Source of the DNA: CAVQHY01 sp963712465
Lineage (GTDB): Bacteria; Actinomycetota; Thermoleophilia; Gaiellales; Gaiellaceae
Reading direction: 5' to 3'
NCBI GenBank assembly: GCA_963712465.1
Contig: CAVQHY010000004.1
Span: forward strand, 248,001 to 312,000
DNA length: 64,000 nt
Shown here: in pieces, positions 42,547 to 51,070 of the stretch
Layout of the letters: each line of letters starts with the position of its first letter
Position numbering within the stretch: position 1 is the first letter of the stretch
Program-made: the position numbers and the translations under genes
The notes under the pieces: model-generated
Database searches by the model: none
What the model was told of the DNA's origin: nothing
What the model saw: the letters and a program-made list of their open reading frames with translations, nothing else

Positions 42547-43875
42547 ATGGGTAACGGCGAGACGGTCGAGCAGATCCTGAGCCGCTGGCGCTCCGACGGC
42601 GTGCGCTACGTGCGCTTCGAGCTCCCGGACCTGCACGGGACGAGCCGGTCGAAGCTCGTGCCGATCGAGCACGCGTTCGGCTACGCGGCCGACGGGCTCA
42701 ACATGTACGGGGGAGCGGGTGTCCTCGACTCGCGCTCGGACGTCGTCCCCGGCACGCTCTACAACGAGGAGGTCGCGTACGGCGACCAGCGGCTCGTGCC
42801 CGATCCGGAGACGGCGGCGATCGTCCCCTGGGCGGAGGCGACCGGGCGTTTCATCTGCGATTCGCAATGGGACGACGGGAGCCCGCTCGCGGCCCTCCCG
42901 CGCCACGTGTTCCGGCGGGCGCTCGACCGCTGCCGCAGCCTCGGCTTCGAGCCGGTCACGGGCTTCGAGCCCGAGTTCTACCTGCTCGACGGTGAGACGA
43001 AGGGCCTCCTGTTCGAGGGTTACCACATCTTCAACACGGTCCGGAACACGTACGTCCCGTTCATCCAGGAGCTCGTCGGCGAGCTCGAGGACTTCGGCTT
43101 CTCGATCATCACCGCGAACTGCGAGTACGCCGGCTCGCAGTGGGAGATCAACTTCACGCCGGCTGCCGGCCTGGCCGGGCCCGACGCGGCGTTCACGTTC
43201 AAGAACGCGGTCAAGGAGCTGGCGCACCTCCACGGCTACTGCGCGACCTTTATGTCGAAGCCGTTCGCGGGCTCCGCCGGCTCCGGCGGTCACACCCACG
43301 TGAGCCTGCTCGACGAGAGCGGCAGGAACGTCTTCGGGTCGAACCGGACCCGCGACGGGATCTCGACCGTCGGCCGCCGGTTCATCGCCGGTCAGCTCCG
43401 GTACGCGCGCGCCGTCTACGCCCTCCTCGTCCCGACGGTGAACTGCCTCAAGCGCCGGCGGACGCACACGTTCAGCCCGACGAACGTGTCCTGGGGCGTC
43501 GAGGACCGGTCTGCGCTCGTCCGCGTCAAGGGCGGCTCGCTCGCGTCACGCCACGTCGAGCACCGCGCGCCGACGGCGATGGCGAACCCGTACCTTGCGG
43601 CCGCGGCGATTCTCGGCACGGGCCTGCTCGGGATCGAGGAGGGACTGGAGCTCGAGCCGCCGGCGCGGCCGCCCGCCGAGGAGGACTTGTCGAAGCCGCC
43701 GCTCCCCGTCACGCTGCGCGAGTCGCTCGAGGCGATGGAGAGCGAGCCACGCGTCGTCGAGCTCCTCGGCGAGGAGTTCGTCTCCGCCTACACAACGATG
43801 CGCCGCTACGAGCTCCAGCGTTTCGACGACCACGTCACCGACTGGGAGCGCGCCGAGTACGTCGAGCTCTTCTAG
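42547..43875 (+). CDS. Glutamine synthetase-family ligase (second copy)
   Basis: 442 aa. GS-fold landmarks: GFEPEFYLL, SQWEINFTPAAG, GSGGHTHVSLLDE and the Arg-rich NCLKRRRTHTFSPTNVSWGVEDRS of the nucleotide/glutamate site. The opening EQILSRWRSDGVRYVRFELPDLHGTSRSKLVPI is of the short, unregulated GlnA3/PuuA-like group with no adenylylation loop. Starts immediately after the papain-like gene's stop. Likely to ligate glutamate to an amine, as PuuA does, given the neighbouring amine-oxidase-type DAO protein. The two GS paralogues in the window share few stretches, so they are probably of different function. Confidence 0.85.
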   Translation: MGNGETVEQILSRWRSDGVRYVRFELPDLHGTSRSKLVPIEHAFGYAADGLNMYGGAGVLDSRSDVVPGTLYNEEVAYGDQRLVPDPETAAIVPWAEATGRFICDSQWDDGSPLAALPRHVFRRALDRCRSLGFEPVTGFEPEFYLLDGETKGLLFEGYHIFNTVRNTYVPFIQELVGELEDFGFSIITANCEYAGSQWEINFTPAAGLAGPDAAFTFKNAVKELAHLHGYCATFMSKPFAGSAGSGGHTHVSLLDESGRNVFGSNRTRDGISTVGRRFIAGQLRYARAVYALLVPTVNCLKRRRTHTFSPTNVSWGVEDRSALVRVKGGSLASRHVEHRAPTAMANPYLAAAAILGTGLLGIEEGLELEPPARPPAEEDLSKPPLPVTLRESLEAMESEPRVVELLGEEFVSAYTTMRRYELQRFDDHVTDWERAEYVELF

Positions 43876-43902
43876 CGGCTGCGCCCGCGAGGCGGCCCGG
43901 GG

Positions 43903-45102
43903 CTAGAGCTGCCAGACGCCGCCGCGCAGGATCGGCACGCGCTCGCCGTCCTGGGCGACGCCGGTCACGTCGACGTCGTTGCCGCCGATCATGAAGTCGA
44001 CGTGGATCGCGCTCGTGTTCAGCCGGTCGCGGTCGGACTCGGCGACGGCGAACGGGAACGAGCCGCCGAACGCGATGTGACTCGCCGCGTTCTCGTCGAG
44101 AAGCGTCTCGCCGAAGACGGTGCCGAGCCGCCCGATCCTGCTTTCGCCGTCGACGAGCGCGAGCTCGCCGAGCCGGGCCGCTCCGTCGTCCTTGGCGATC
44201 CGCCCGCGGAGGACGTCAGCCCCCTGCTCCGCCTCGACGTCGACGGCGCGGCCGCCCTCGAACGTCACGCTGAAGCCCTCGATCCGGCTCCCCGTCAGAT
44301 CGAGCGGCTTCGTCGCCCGGACGACCCCTTCGGTCCGCTGGGGATCCGGCGCCGTGAAGCACTCCTCCGTCGGGAGGTTCGGCACGTGCGGGATCCCCGA
44401 CGCGGTGGTGAATGTGCCCGCACTCGTCCAGACCGACGTTGGCAGCAGGCCGACCGTGAGGTCGGTGCCCGGCCCCTCGAAATGAACCGCGTCGAACCGC
44501 GTCTCGGTGAGACGTTTGCCGACGGAGGCCAGGAAGCCCAGCCGCTGTCGCCAGGCGGCGACCGGGTCGGGCTCGTCGAGCCGGAGCACGTGGACGAGCT
44601 CCTGCTCGAGGCGCTCGAGCGCAGCGTCGGGGGCGAGGTCGGGATGGACGGCGGCCGCCCAGCCGGGCGTCGGGCAGGGGGCGACCGTCCAGTTGATCGC
44701 ACGCTCGCCGATGATCTCTATCACCTCCCGGATGAACGGAAGCTGGTCGCGGCCGGCTCGCCCAGGGTCGATACCGTCGAACAGCCGTGGGTCGGTCGGG
44801 CCGGTGAGCGCGATGCTCGCTCCGCCCTCGGCGGCCAGCGAGCGGAGCGAGGCGCCGTACCAGGGCGGCACGTAGTCGAGGCTCTCGTCCTCGGCGAGCT
44901 CGAGGCGCGACCGCTTCACGTACGGGTCGAAGTAGTCGACGTCGACGAACCGCGCGCCGGCCCGGTAGGCGGCTGCGGCGAGCGCACGCGCCATCGTCTC
45001 CTTCCCGACCTCCGCCCGAATCGTGACGACCTGCCCCGCCTGGACGTTCGCGCCGAGGCGGACGACCAGCTCGGCGAGGCGCTCGAGCGTTCCCTCGTCC
45101 AC
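43903..45102 (-). CDS. Aminopeptidase (M29 family)
   Basis: 399 aa. Motifs of metallopeptidase family M29 (AmpS/aminopeptidase T): LPTEECFTAPD, AASHIAFGG and the terminal HVDFMIGG metal-site His. Length and N-terminus fit a full enzyme. A cytosolic dimetal aminopeptidase of broad specificity, convergent with the GS-like gene and adjacent to a class I amidotransferase on the same strand, 3 bp apart. It might degrade peptides or gamma-glutamyl products, but it may simply be housekeeping. Confidence 0.9.
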   Translation of the reverse strand: MDEGTLERLAELVVRLGANVQAGQVVTIRAEVGKETMARALAAAAYRAGARFVDVDYFDPYVKRSRLELAEDESLDYVPPWYGASLRSLAAEGGASIALTGPTDPRLFDGIDPGRAGRDQLPFIREVIEIIGERAINWTVAPCPTPGWAAAVHPDLAPDAALERLEQELVHVLRLDEPDPVAAWRQRLGFLASVGKRLTETRFDAVHFEGPGTDLTVGLLPTSVWTSAGTFTTASGIPHVPNLPTEECFTAPDPQRTEGVVRATKPLDLTGSRIEGFSVTFEGGRAVDVEAEQGADVLRGRIAKDDGAARLGELALVDGESRIGRLGTVFGETLLDENAASHIAFGGSFPFAVAESDRDRLNTSAIHVDFMIGGNDVDVTGVAQDGERVPILRGGVWQL

Positions 45103-45105
45103 GGC

Positions 45106-45831
45106 CTAGACGGCGCGAGCGCCGGTGCGCTCGCGCGCGCGCTCGGCCGCGACGCCGAGGAAGCCGGACACGATCGCCGCGCCGATGCGCACCCACTCGC
45201 CGATGTGGAGGTCGTGCGCCCGCTCGAGCGCCCGGTAGTCGAGCCGGGGGATGGCCTCCCTGCGCTCCGAGGCGTCGAACCACTCCTGGAGGATGTCGCG
45301 GCTCACCTCGGGGTGGAACTGGACTCCCCAGACATGGTCGGCGAAGCGGAACGCCTGCAGGCAGACAGGGTTGACCGCGAGCGGCACGGCGCCGTCGGGG
45401 AGCTCGAAGCGGTAGTGATGCCACTGGAACGAGATGAACCGCTCGGGCAGCGATCCGATCACGGGGTCGTCGCGCGACTCGGCGGTGCGACGCACCTCCT
45501 CCCAGCCGATCTCGGGGGCCGGAGCCCGCTCGACGCGCGCGTCGAGCGCCTTCGCGAGCAGCTGGCCGCCGAGGCAGACGCCGAGGAGCGGTGTGCCGTC
45601 GCCGATCAGCCGGCGGATCTCTGCGTTCTCGCGGCGGAGCCAGGGGAAGCTCTCCTCCTCGTGGGTGTCCATCGTGCCGCCGAAAACCATCGCGGCATCG
45701 AACGGTCCGTCCGGGGGGTCCGGATCGTGGCTGATCCGCCACTCCACGTGGTCGTGGCCCTGCTCGCGTACAGCCCGGCCGAAAAGGCCCGGGCTGTCGC
45801 CGTTCTCGTGGATGATCGAGAGCACGCGCAC
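45106..45831 (-). CDS. Class I glutamine amidotransferase-like protein
   Basis: 241 aa. Triad Cys86 (GVCLGGQ), His173 and Glu175 (QFHPEV). The HENGDSPGLF opening and length resemble GMP-synthase-like amidotransferases that stand alone, such as gamma-glutamyl-GABA hydrolase (PuuD). Just upstream of the M29 aminopeptidase and downstream of pabC. Together with the DAO oxidase and the GS-like ligase it would supply the three kinds of activity of a gamma-glutamyl-amine pathway; that is inferred from position only. Confidence 0.85.
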   Translation of the reverse strand: MRVLSIIHENGDSPGLFGRAVREQGHDHVEWRISHDPDPPDGPFDAAMVFGGTMDTHEEESFPWLRRENAEIRRLIGDGTPLLGVCLGGQLLAKALDARVERAPAPEIGWEEVRRTAESRDDPVIGSLPERFISFQWHHYRFELPDGAVPLAVNPVCLQAFRFADHVWGVQFHPEVSRDILQEWFDASERREAIPRLDYRALERAHDLHIGEWVRIGAAIVSGFLGVAAERARERTGARAV

Positions 45832-45834
45832 GGC

Positions 45835-46698
45835 TCAGGAGTCTACGTTCAGCGCGGCGCGCCGGAGGGCCGACTGGATAGCGCGTGCGGCCTCCCCCGG
45901 CGTGCCGTCCCCGACGGCGTTGCCGTCGAGCCGAACGACCGGCATGACCTCGCGCACGGACGAGGAGGTGAACGACTCGTCGGCACCGGCGAGGTCGGAA
46001 AGCGGGAAGGCGCCCTCCTCGATCCCGTAGCCGAGGCCGGGTGCCAGGCGGGCCACCGCGGCCCGGGTGACGCCTGCAAGGATCCCGAGCTCCAGGGACG
46101 GCGTCCGGAGCATCGACCCGTGCCGCCACCAGACGTTCGTGACCGGTCCCTCGAGGACGGTGTCGTCGTTCGCGACGAAGATCGCGTCGTCCGCTCCCCG
46201 GCGGCGGGCCTCAGCCTCGGCGGCCATGTTGACGGCGTAGCTCGTCGACTTGACCCCGCCCAGGAGCCAGGGCGCCGCGCGCCGCCGGTCGGCGTCGATC
46301 CCGAGCGAGAGCGCGACGACAGCCATGCCGCGCGCTCGAAGCTCCTCCAGGTGTCCGGGGATCGGGCTGACGAGCGCGAGCGCGACCGGCGTCTCCTGTC
46401 CGGACGGCCCCGGAGTCCAGTAGAGCCGGAGCGTGACGTCGGGAGCCCCGGCGCCTTCGAGCGCGGTTCGTGCGAGCTCGCGGAAGAGCTCCGGCGCGAC
46501 CGGCGGCAGCCCGATCCGGTCGGCCGAGACCGCCATGCGTTCGATGTGGGTGTCGAGCTCGAACGGCCGGCCCCCGTACACGCGCAGAGTCTCGAACGCC
46601 GCGCGACCGCGCAGTAGCGCGTCATCGTCGGCGCACAGCACGGGCTCCGCCGGGTCGACAAGCCCGCGGCCGCCCACGGCCAGAGCGAGCACTGTCAT
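45835..46698 (-). CDS. pabC: Aminotransferase class IV, probable 4-amino-4-deoxychorismate lyase
   Basis: 287 aa PLP-enzyme of fold type IV. GRAAFETLRVYGGRPFELDTHIERM is the classic N-terminal block, PLP lysine Lys150 lies in GGVKSTSYAVN, then AIFVANDDTVLEGPVTNVWW and SSSVREVMPV. Directly overlaps pabB (ATGA), so it most likely makes p-aminobenzoate from aminodeoxychorismate for folate. A branched-chain or D-amino-acid aminotransferase is the alternative within this fold, but the pabB pairing decides. Confidence 0.85.
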   Translation of the reverse strand: MTVLALAVGGRGLVDPAEPVLCADDDALLRGRAAFETLRVYGGRPFELDTHIERMAVSADRIGLPPVAPELFRELARTALEGAGAPDVTLRLYWTPGPSGQETPVALALVSPIPGHLEELRARGMAVVALSLGIDADRRRAAPWLLGGVKSTSYAVNMAAEAEARRRGADDAIFVANDDTVLEGPVTNVWWRHGSMLRTPSLELGILAGVTRAAVARLAPGLGYGIEEGAFPLSDLAGADESFTSSSVREVMPVVRLDGNAVGDGTPGEAARAIQSALRRAALNVDS

Positions 46699-47837
46699 GC
46701 GACTCCTACCGCGCTCGTGTGGCCGGCATGGTCGGCCCCTGGTGCCGGGTGGAGCGGCGCGGCGATCGCCGCGAGCAGCGGACGCGCCTTCACCCAGGAC
46801 TCCTCGATCTCGCTCGCCGGATCCGAATCCCAGACGATCCCGCCGCCGACCCAGAGGTGGATCTGTCCCTCCGCGACGGCGAAAGTGCGGATCGTCAACG
46901 CGAAGTCGAAGTCGCCGTTCGGGTGGACCCGGCCCAACGCTCCCATCGCGGCGCCACGGCCGACCGGCTCGAGCGCTGCGATCTGGTCGATCGCGGCGAT
47001 CTTCGGCGCCCCCGTGATCGAGCCGCCCGGGAAGGTGGCAGCGAGGATCTCGGCGAGCCCGACACCCGCGCGGAGTCGCCCTTCGACGGTCGTGACGAGG
47101 TGTGTCACGCCGGCCAGGTGACGCTCGGCCATGAGCCTCGGCCACCGCACGGACCCCGGCCTGCACACCCGTGAGAGGTCGTTCCGCTCGAGGTCGACGA
47201 TCATGAGGTGCTCGGCGGCGTCCTTCGCGGATCCGAGGAGATCGTCTTCGGCTCCGGCCGGTCGCGTGCCCTTGATCGGCATCGTCCAGACGCGGTCGCC
47301 GCGTCGAGCGAGGAAGAGCTCGGGCGAGGCGGACACGATCGCCCAGCCGTCTCCGGCGAGCGGCTCGGGGTGGAGCGGGACGAGCGGCGCGAGCGCCGCG
47401 GCGAGTCCGGCCGGGTCGCCCTCGAACGGGGCGCTCAGATGCTGAACGAGGTTGACCTGGTACACGTCGCCCCGCGCGATCGCGGCCCGGACGTCGTCGA
47501 TCGCCGCGACGTACGCGTCGTCGTCCCAGCTTCGCATCCAGGCTCCGATGCGGTACGGGCCGGGCGGGCGGGGGGGCTGGTTGGGCGGGCGGGGGCGCTG
47601 GTTGGGCGGGCGGCGCAGCTCGTCGCTCCGATGGATCCGACAGGCGGCGAGCGGCAGGCGGAGCGGCTCCGCCGGATCAGGCCCGGGCGAGCGGCGAAGA
47701 GCATGCGAGAGGCCGTAGCCCAGATAGACGTCGGCTACGAGCCCTCCGGCGTCGGTGCGCCCGCCGAAGAACCCCGCCTCGGCGAGATGGCCCTCGATCG
47801 CGTCGAAAGCGCGGTCGGCGCTCCAGAGCTCGAGCAT
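46695..47837 (-). CDS. pabB: Aminodeoxychorismate synthase component I
   Basis: 380 aa from the ATG at 47837. Chorismate-binding enzyme: MPIKGTRPAGAEDDLLGSAKDAAEHLMIVDLERNDLSRV, LVTTVEGRLRAG, FPGGSITGAPKIAAID, GGGIVWDSDPASE. The N-terminal domain is short, and at about residue 75-93 there is a Pro/Arg/Gln-rich insertion (PPNQRPRPPNQPPRPPGP), encoded by a tandem G-rich repeat, that sits before the conserved YRIGAWMRSWDD. Makes aminodeoxychorismate from chorismate with ammonia from a pabA partner not present here. Coupled to pabC. Divergent from murI. Confidence 0.9.
   Translation of the reverse strand: MLELWSADRAFDAIEGHLAEAGFFGGRTDAGGLVADVYLGYGLSHALRRSPGPDPAEPLRLPLAACRIHRSDELRRPPNQRPRPPNQPPRPPGPYRIGAWMRSWDDDAYVAAIDDVRAAIARGDVYQVNLVQHLSAPFEGDPAGLAAALAPLVPLHPEPLAGDGWAIVSASPELFLARRGDRVWTMPIKGTRPAGAEDDLLGSAKDAAEHLMIVDLERNDLSRVCRPGSVRWPRLMAERHLAGVTHLVTTVEGRLRAGVGLAEILAATFPGGSITGAPKIAAIDQIAALEPVGRGAAMGALGRVHPNGDFDFALTIRTFAVAEGQIHLWVGGGIVWDSDPASEIEESWVKARPLLAAIAAPLHPAPGADHAGHTSAVGVA
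47563..47615. repeat. G-rich tandem repeat inside pabB (about 21-base units)
   Basis: Two near-identical units of GCTGGTTGGGCGGGCGGGGG type, preceded by a GGGCGGGCGGGGGGG stretch. On the minus strand they encode 7-residue repeats (PNQRPRP, PNQPPRP). Four or more runs of three or more Gs within 50 bp give G-quadruplex potential on the plus strand. Confidence 0.65.
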
Positions 47838-47895
47838 GGGGTGAACGCTACCCCGCGAGCCGCTCGATCCTCGCCCGCTTGTACGATCCGGCTCC

Positions 47896-48714
47896 ATGGA
47901 TGCGCGGCCGATCGGCATCTTCGACTCCGGCGCCGGAGGGCTCACCGTGCTTCACGAGTGCCTCGTCACCATGCCCAACGAGGACTTCGTCTACCTCGGC
48001 GACGGGGCGCGCTGCCCGTACGGCCCGCGACCTCCGGCAGAGATCAGGCGGTTCGCGCTCGAGATTGCCGCCTTCCTGGAACAGGCGGGCGTCAAGCTGA
48101 TCGTCGCCGCGTGCAACTCGGCGACCGCGCAGGCGCTGCCGCTTCTCCAGGAGCGGCTCACCGTGCCGGTCGTCGGCGTGCTCGCGCCCGAAGCCCACGC
48201 GGCCGTGCAGGTCACGCGGAACCGGCGCGTCGGCGTGCTCGCGACGGAGGCGACAGTCGCGAGCGGACGGTACGCGCAGGCTGTCCACGCGCTCGACGCC
48301 GGCGCAGAGGTCATCTCGGTGGCCTGCCCACGTCTGGTGCCGTTGATCGAGGCGGCTGCGCCGACGAGCGAGCTCGAACAGGCGGCGCGGGAGTACGCGG
48401 CGCCGCTCAAGCACGCCGGCGTCGATACGGTCATCCTCGGTTGCACCCACTATCCGCTCGTTCGACGGGTGTTCGAGCGGGTATTCGGACGCGCGACCAC
48501 GCTGGTCTTCTCTGCCGAGGAGACCGCTCGCGAGGTTGCCGAGACGCTGGCCCGCCGCGGCGTCGAGAACGACGGCGCCCGCGACGGAGCGTGTCGGTTT
48601 CTCACCACGGGCTCGCCGGTCGAGTTCCAGGAGCTGGGCGAGCGCTTCCTCCAGCTCCCGGTCCCGGCCGTCGAGGTGGTCGCGGTCCGCGAGCTCGAGC
48701 GCGCCGCGGCGTGA
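47896..48714 (+). CDS. murI: Glutamate racemase
   Basis: 272 aa. Both catalytic cysteines are visible: Cys73 in AACNSAT and Cys183 in LGCTHYP, with Asp10 in GIFDSGAGGL. Makes D-glutamate for peptidoglycan. Starts divergently from pabB, separated by 58 bp. Heads a housekeeping run (rph, rdgB) as in many actinobacteria. Confidence 0.95.
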   Translation: MDARPIGIFDSGAGGLTVLHECLVTMPNEDFVYLGDGARCPYGPRPPAEIRRFALEIAAFLEQAGVKLIVAACNSATAQALPLLQERLTVPVVGVLAPEAHAAVQVTRNRRVGVLATEATVASGRYAQAVHALDAGAEVISVACPRLVPLIEAAAPTSELEQAAREYAAPLKHAGVDTVILGCTHYPLVRRVFERVFGRATTLVFSAEETAREVAETLARRGVENDGARDGACRFLTTGSPVEFQELGERFLQLPVPAVEVVAVRELERAAA

Positions 48715-48856
48715 CCGCTCAAGGCGCACACGTCGGCCCGAGGCCCCTCCCCTGGGTGGGGAGAGGCGCCACCCGCCTCCCGCCGTCGAGCCTAGCGCCC
48801 CGCGACGCGCAGGTTGGGCGCAGATCGTGCCGAGTCTGCTACCGAAGCGCGAAGAG

Positions 48857-49558
48857 ATGAAGCGTGAGGGTCGCGGCCCGGGCGAGCTTCGTCCGCTCGA
48901 CCTTCTCCCGAGCTTCGTCGAGCAGGCGCACGGGTCGGTTCTCGTCTCGTTCGGGAAGACCCGCGTGCTCTGCACGGCCACGATCGAGGATGGCGTACCT
49001 CGCTGGCTCGCCGGGTCGGGCAGAGGCTGGCTCACCGCGGAGTACGGGATGCTCCCCGCCTCGACCGGCCAGCGGACCGCTCGTGAGGCGAGCGCGGGGA
49101 GGCAGAAGGGGCGCACGGTCGAGATCCAACGGCTGATCGGCCGCTCCCTCCGCGCCGCGTACGACATGACCACGCTCGGCGAGCGCACGGTCTGGCTGGA
49201 CTGCGACGTCGTCCAGGCGGACGGCGGCACGCGGACGGCCGCGGTCACGGGCGCCTGGGTCGCCCTCGCCCGCGCCGCGGCCGCCAAGGGTCTCCCGCCG
49301 CCGCGGGACGTGGTCAGCGCCGTCTCGGTCGGGATCGTGGACGAGGTCTCGCTCCTCGACCTCGACTACCGGGAGGACTCCGCCGCGGAGGTGGACATGA
49401 ACGTCGTCATGACCGGGGACGGTCGTCTGATCGAGGTGCAGGCGACCGCCGAGAAGACGCCCTTCACCCGTGCGAGGCTCGACGAGCTGCTCGGGCTCGC
49501 AGCCGACGGAATCGAGCGGATCGCCGTTCTCCAGCGCGAGGCCGTCGCCGCCGCGTGA
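48857..49558 (+). CDS. rph: Ribonuclease PH
   Basis: 233 aa from the ATG at 48857 with GAAGAG just upstream. KREGRGPGELRPLDLLPSFVEQAHGSVLVSFGKTRVLCTATIE is the RNase PH start, followed by WLTAEYGMLPAST (phosphate-binding region), GERTVWLDCDVVQADGGTRTAA and DLDYREDSAAEVDMNVV (metal acidic residues). Trims 3' ends of tRNA precursors by phosphorolysis. Overlaps rdgB by 4 bp (GTGA). The 142-bp gap before it (48715-48856) carries a C/G-rich stretch with a weak 6-bp stem. Confidence 0.94.
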   Translation: MKREGRGPGELRPLDLLPSFVEQAHGSVLVSFGKTRVLCTATIEDGVPRWLAGSGRGWLTAEYGMLPASTGQRTAREASAGRQKGRTVEIQRLIGRSLRAAYDMTTLGERTVWLDCDVVQADGGTRTAAVTGAWVALARAAAAKGLPPPRDVVSAVSVGIVDEVSLLDLDYREDSAAEVDMNVVMTGDGRLIEVQATAEKTPFTRARLDELLGLAADGIERIAVLQREAVAAA

Positions 49559-50154
49559 GAGAGATGGAGTCGGGCTTGAGGCTCCAGTTCGCGACCACGA
49601 ACCCGCACAAGCTGGCCGAGCTTCGAGCCGCGCTTCCCGGGTGGAGCCTGGAGCCGCTCGAGCTCACGCGCGCCGTCGAGGAGGACGGGCCGACCTTCGC
49701 CGCCAACGCCCGCCTCAAGGCGGCGGCCGCCCGAACGGAGGCCGATGCCGGCGCGTGGGTCGTCGCCGAGGACTCGGGGCTCGAGGTCGATGGTCTCGGC
49801 GGCCGGCCGGGCGTCCTTTCGGCCCGGTACGCGCGACCGGGCGAGGACGCGGTTTCCAGGCTCCTCGGCGAGCTCGGCGATGCTGACGGCGAGGCCCGCC
49901 GGGCGCGCTACGTGTGCGAGCTGCTCGCCCTGTCGCCCTCGGGTGAGGAGTACGCTGGTCGCGGCACGCTCCAGGGCACCATCGCGCTCGAGCCGAGAGG
50001 CGCCGAGGGCTTCGGCTACGACCCGGTGTTCGTCCCGGACGGTGAGTCGCGGTCCGTCGCCGAGCTCGGCGATGCCTGGAAGAGCGCCAACAGCCACCGC
50101 GCTCGGGCTGCGCTCGCACTGCGCGCGGTGCTCGCTGGAAGCACCCGGCGGTAG
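49555..50154 (+). CDS. rdgB: Non-canonical purine NTP pyrophosphatase (RdgB/HAM1)
   Basis: 199 aa from a GTG at 49555 that overlaps the rph stop; an ATG at 49564 is an alternative. ATTNPHKLAELRAAL opens the nucleotide pocket, VVAEDSGLEVDGLGGRPGVLSARYA carries the catalytic Asp/Glu pair, and GFGYDPVFVPDG and NSHRARAA close it. Hydrolyses dITP/XTP. The rph-rdgB pair is a common order. Confidence 0.93.
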   Translation: MREMESGLRLQFATTNPHKLAELRAALPGWSLEPLELTRAVEEDGPTFAANARLKAAAARTEADAGAWVVAEDSGLEVDGLGGRPGVLSARYARPGEDAVSRLLGELGDADGEARRARYVCELLALSPSGEEYAGRGTLQGTIALEPRGAEGFGYDPVFVPDGESRSVAELGDAWKSANSHRARAALALRAVLAGSTRR

Positions 50155-50163
50155 GGTGGCCGG

Positions 50164-50598
50164 GTGCGGCTGTTCTCGAAGGACGCGAAGGTCGAGTCGC
50201 TGCGGAAGGTGCCGCTGTTCGAGGGTCTCTCGAAACAGGCTCTCGGACGCCTCGCGCTCACGAGCGAGGATGTCGATGTCCCCGCCGGCAAGGCGCTCTG
50301 CCGTGAAGGGGAGATCGGCCACGAGTTCTTCGTCATCGTCGACGGGGAGGTTGAGGTGACGAAGGCGGGCGCACGGCTTCGGACGCTCGGGCCCGGGGAG
50401 TTCTTCGGGGAGATCGCGCTGGTCGAGCACGTCGAGCGTCAGGCGACGGTGACGTCGCTGACACCGCTTCGCTTCTTCGTGCTCGAACAGCGCGGGTTCT
50501 GGGGGATGGTGGACGAAAGCCCTGAGGTGTCGCGGACGATCCTGCGGACGCTCGCAAAGCGGCTCCAGGTGAACGCGGCCGACCCGACGCTGCTCTAG
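50164..50598 (+). CDS. Cyclic-nucleotide-binding domain protein (no DNA-binding domain)
   Basis: 144 aa. A single cNMP-binding fold with a short N-terminal helix: LFEGLSKQALGRLA, then EGEIGHEFFVIVDGEVEV and GPGEFFGEIALVEHVERQATV (phosphate-binding cassette with G-E-I-A-L and R). It lacks the winged helix of Crp proteins, so it cannot be a transcription factor by itself. Ten bp after rdgB and followed by a roadblock-like gene, suggesting a small signalling cluster in the housekeeping run. Confidence 0.82.
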   Translation: MRLFSKDAKVESLRKVPLFEGLSKQALGRLALTSEDVDVPAGKALCREGEIGHEFFVIVDGEVEVTKAGARLRTLGPGEFFGEIALVEHVERQATVTSLTPLRFFVLEQRGFWGMVDESPEVSRTILRTLAKRLQVNAADPTLL

Positions 50599-50671
50599 AC
50601 TTGTCCCGCTGGGCGTGGCGTCGCCGCCGGACGTCTCCGAACGGCTCGTTGTGCTAGGTTGCGACGCGCCG

Positions 50672-51070
50672 ATGGACGCCGCTCAGGCTCTTGCAGAGCT
50701 CACCGAGATCTCGTCGCAGGTCGAGTCGGCGGTGCTCGGCTCGACGGACGGCACCGTCGTCGCCTCGACGTTCGCCGACGAGGCGCGCGGCGCTCGTGTT
50801 GTCGCGGCCGCGGTCGAGCTTCTGCAGACGGCCGAGCGGGAGGGCCGTGGCGGCGGGCTCGTCCAGCTCCAGGCCGTGACCTACGAGGCGTCCGTCTTCG
50901 TCGTGCGCGACGGCGACCGCTTCGCTGCGGCGGTGACGGCTCCGGACCCCACCGCCGGGTTGGTGTTCTACGACCTCAAGACGACGCTTCGCCAGGTCGC
51001 CGAGCCCCCGCCGGCAGCGCCCGCGAAGACGACCGAGCCAAAGAAGGTCGGGCGTGGGGATAAGGCGTAG
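50672..51070 (+). CDS. Roadblock/LC7-domain-like protein
   Basis: 132 aa from the ATG at 50672; a GTG at 50615 extends the frame but adds non-conserved residues. MDAAQALAELTEISSQVESAVLGSTDGTVVAS is the opening of the roadblock/LC7 fold, followed by VELLQTAEREGRGGGLVQLQAV and SVFVVRDGDRFAAAVTA. In Actinobacteria this fold partners small GTPases or sensor kinases. The Pro/Lys-rich tail (EPPPAAPAKTTEPKKVG) could be a linker. Overlaps the next small membrane gene. Confidence 0.7.
   Translation: MDAAQALAELTEISSQVESAVLGSTDGTVVASTFADEARGARVVAAAVELLQTAEREGRGGGLVQLQAVTYEASVFVVRDGDRFAAAVTAPDPTAGLVFYDLKTTLRQVAEPPPAAPAKTTEPKKVGRGDKA

Noticed and set aside
44002..46617. 871-codon plus-strand open frame
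   Set aside because: Antisense to M29 aminopeptidase, amidotransferase and pabC, all with clear catalytic motifs; its composition is that of a shadow.
48741..48766. C/G-rich stretch after murI as a terminator
   Set aside because: Only a six-base stem with no run of T; it may belong to the G-rich repeat family instead.
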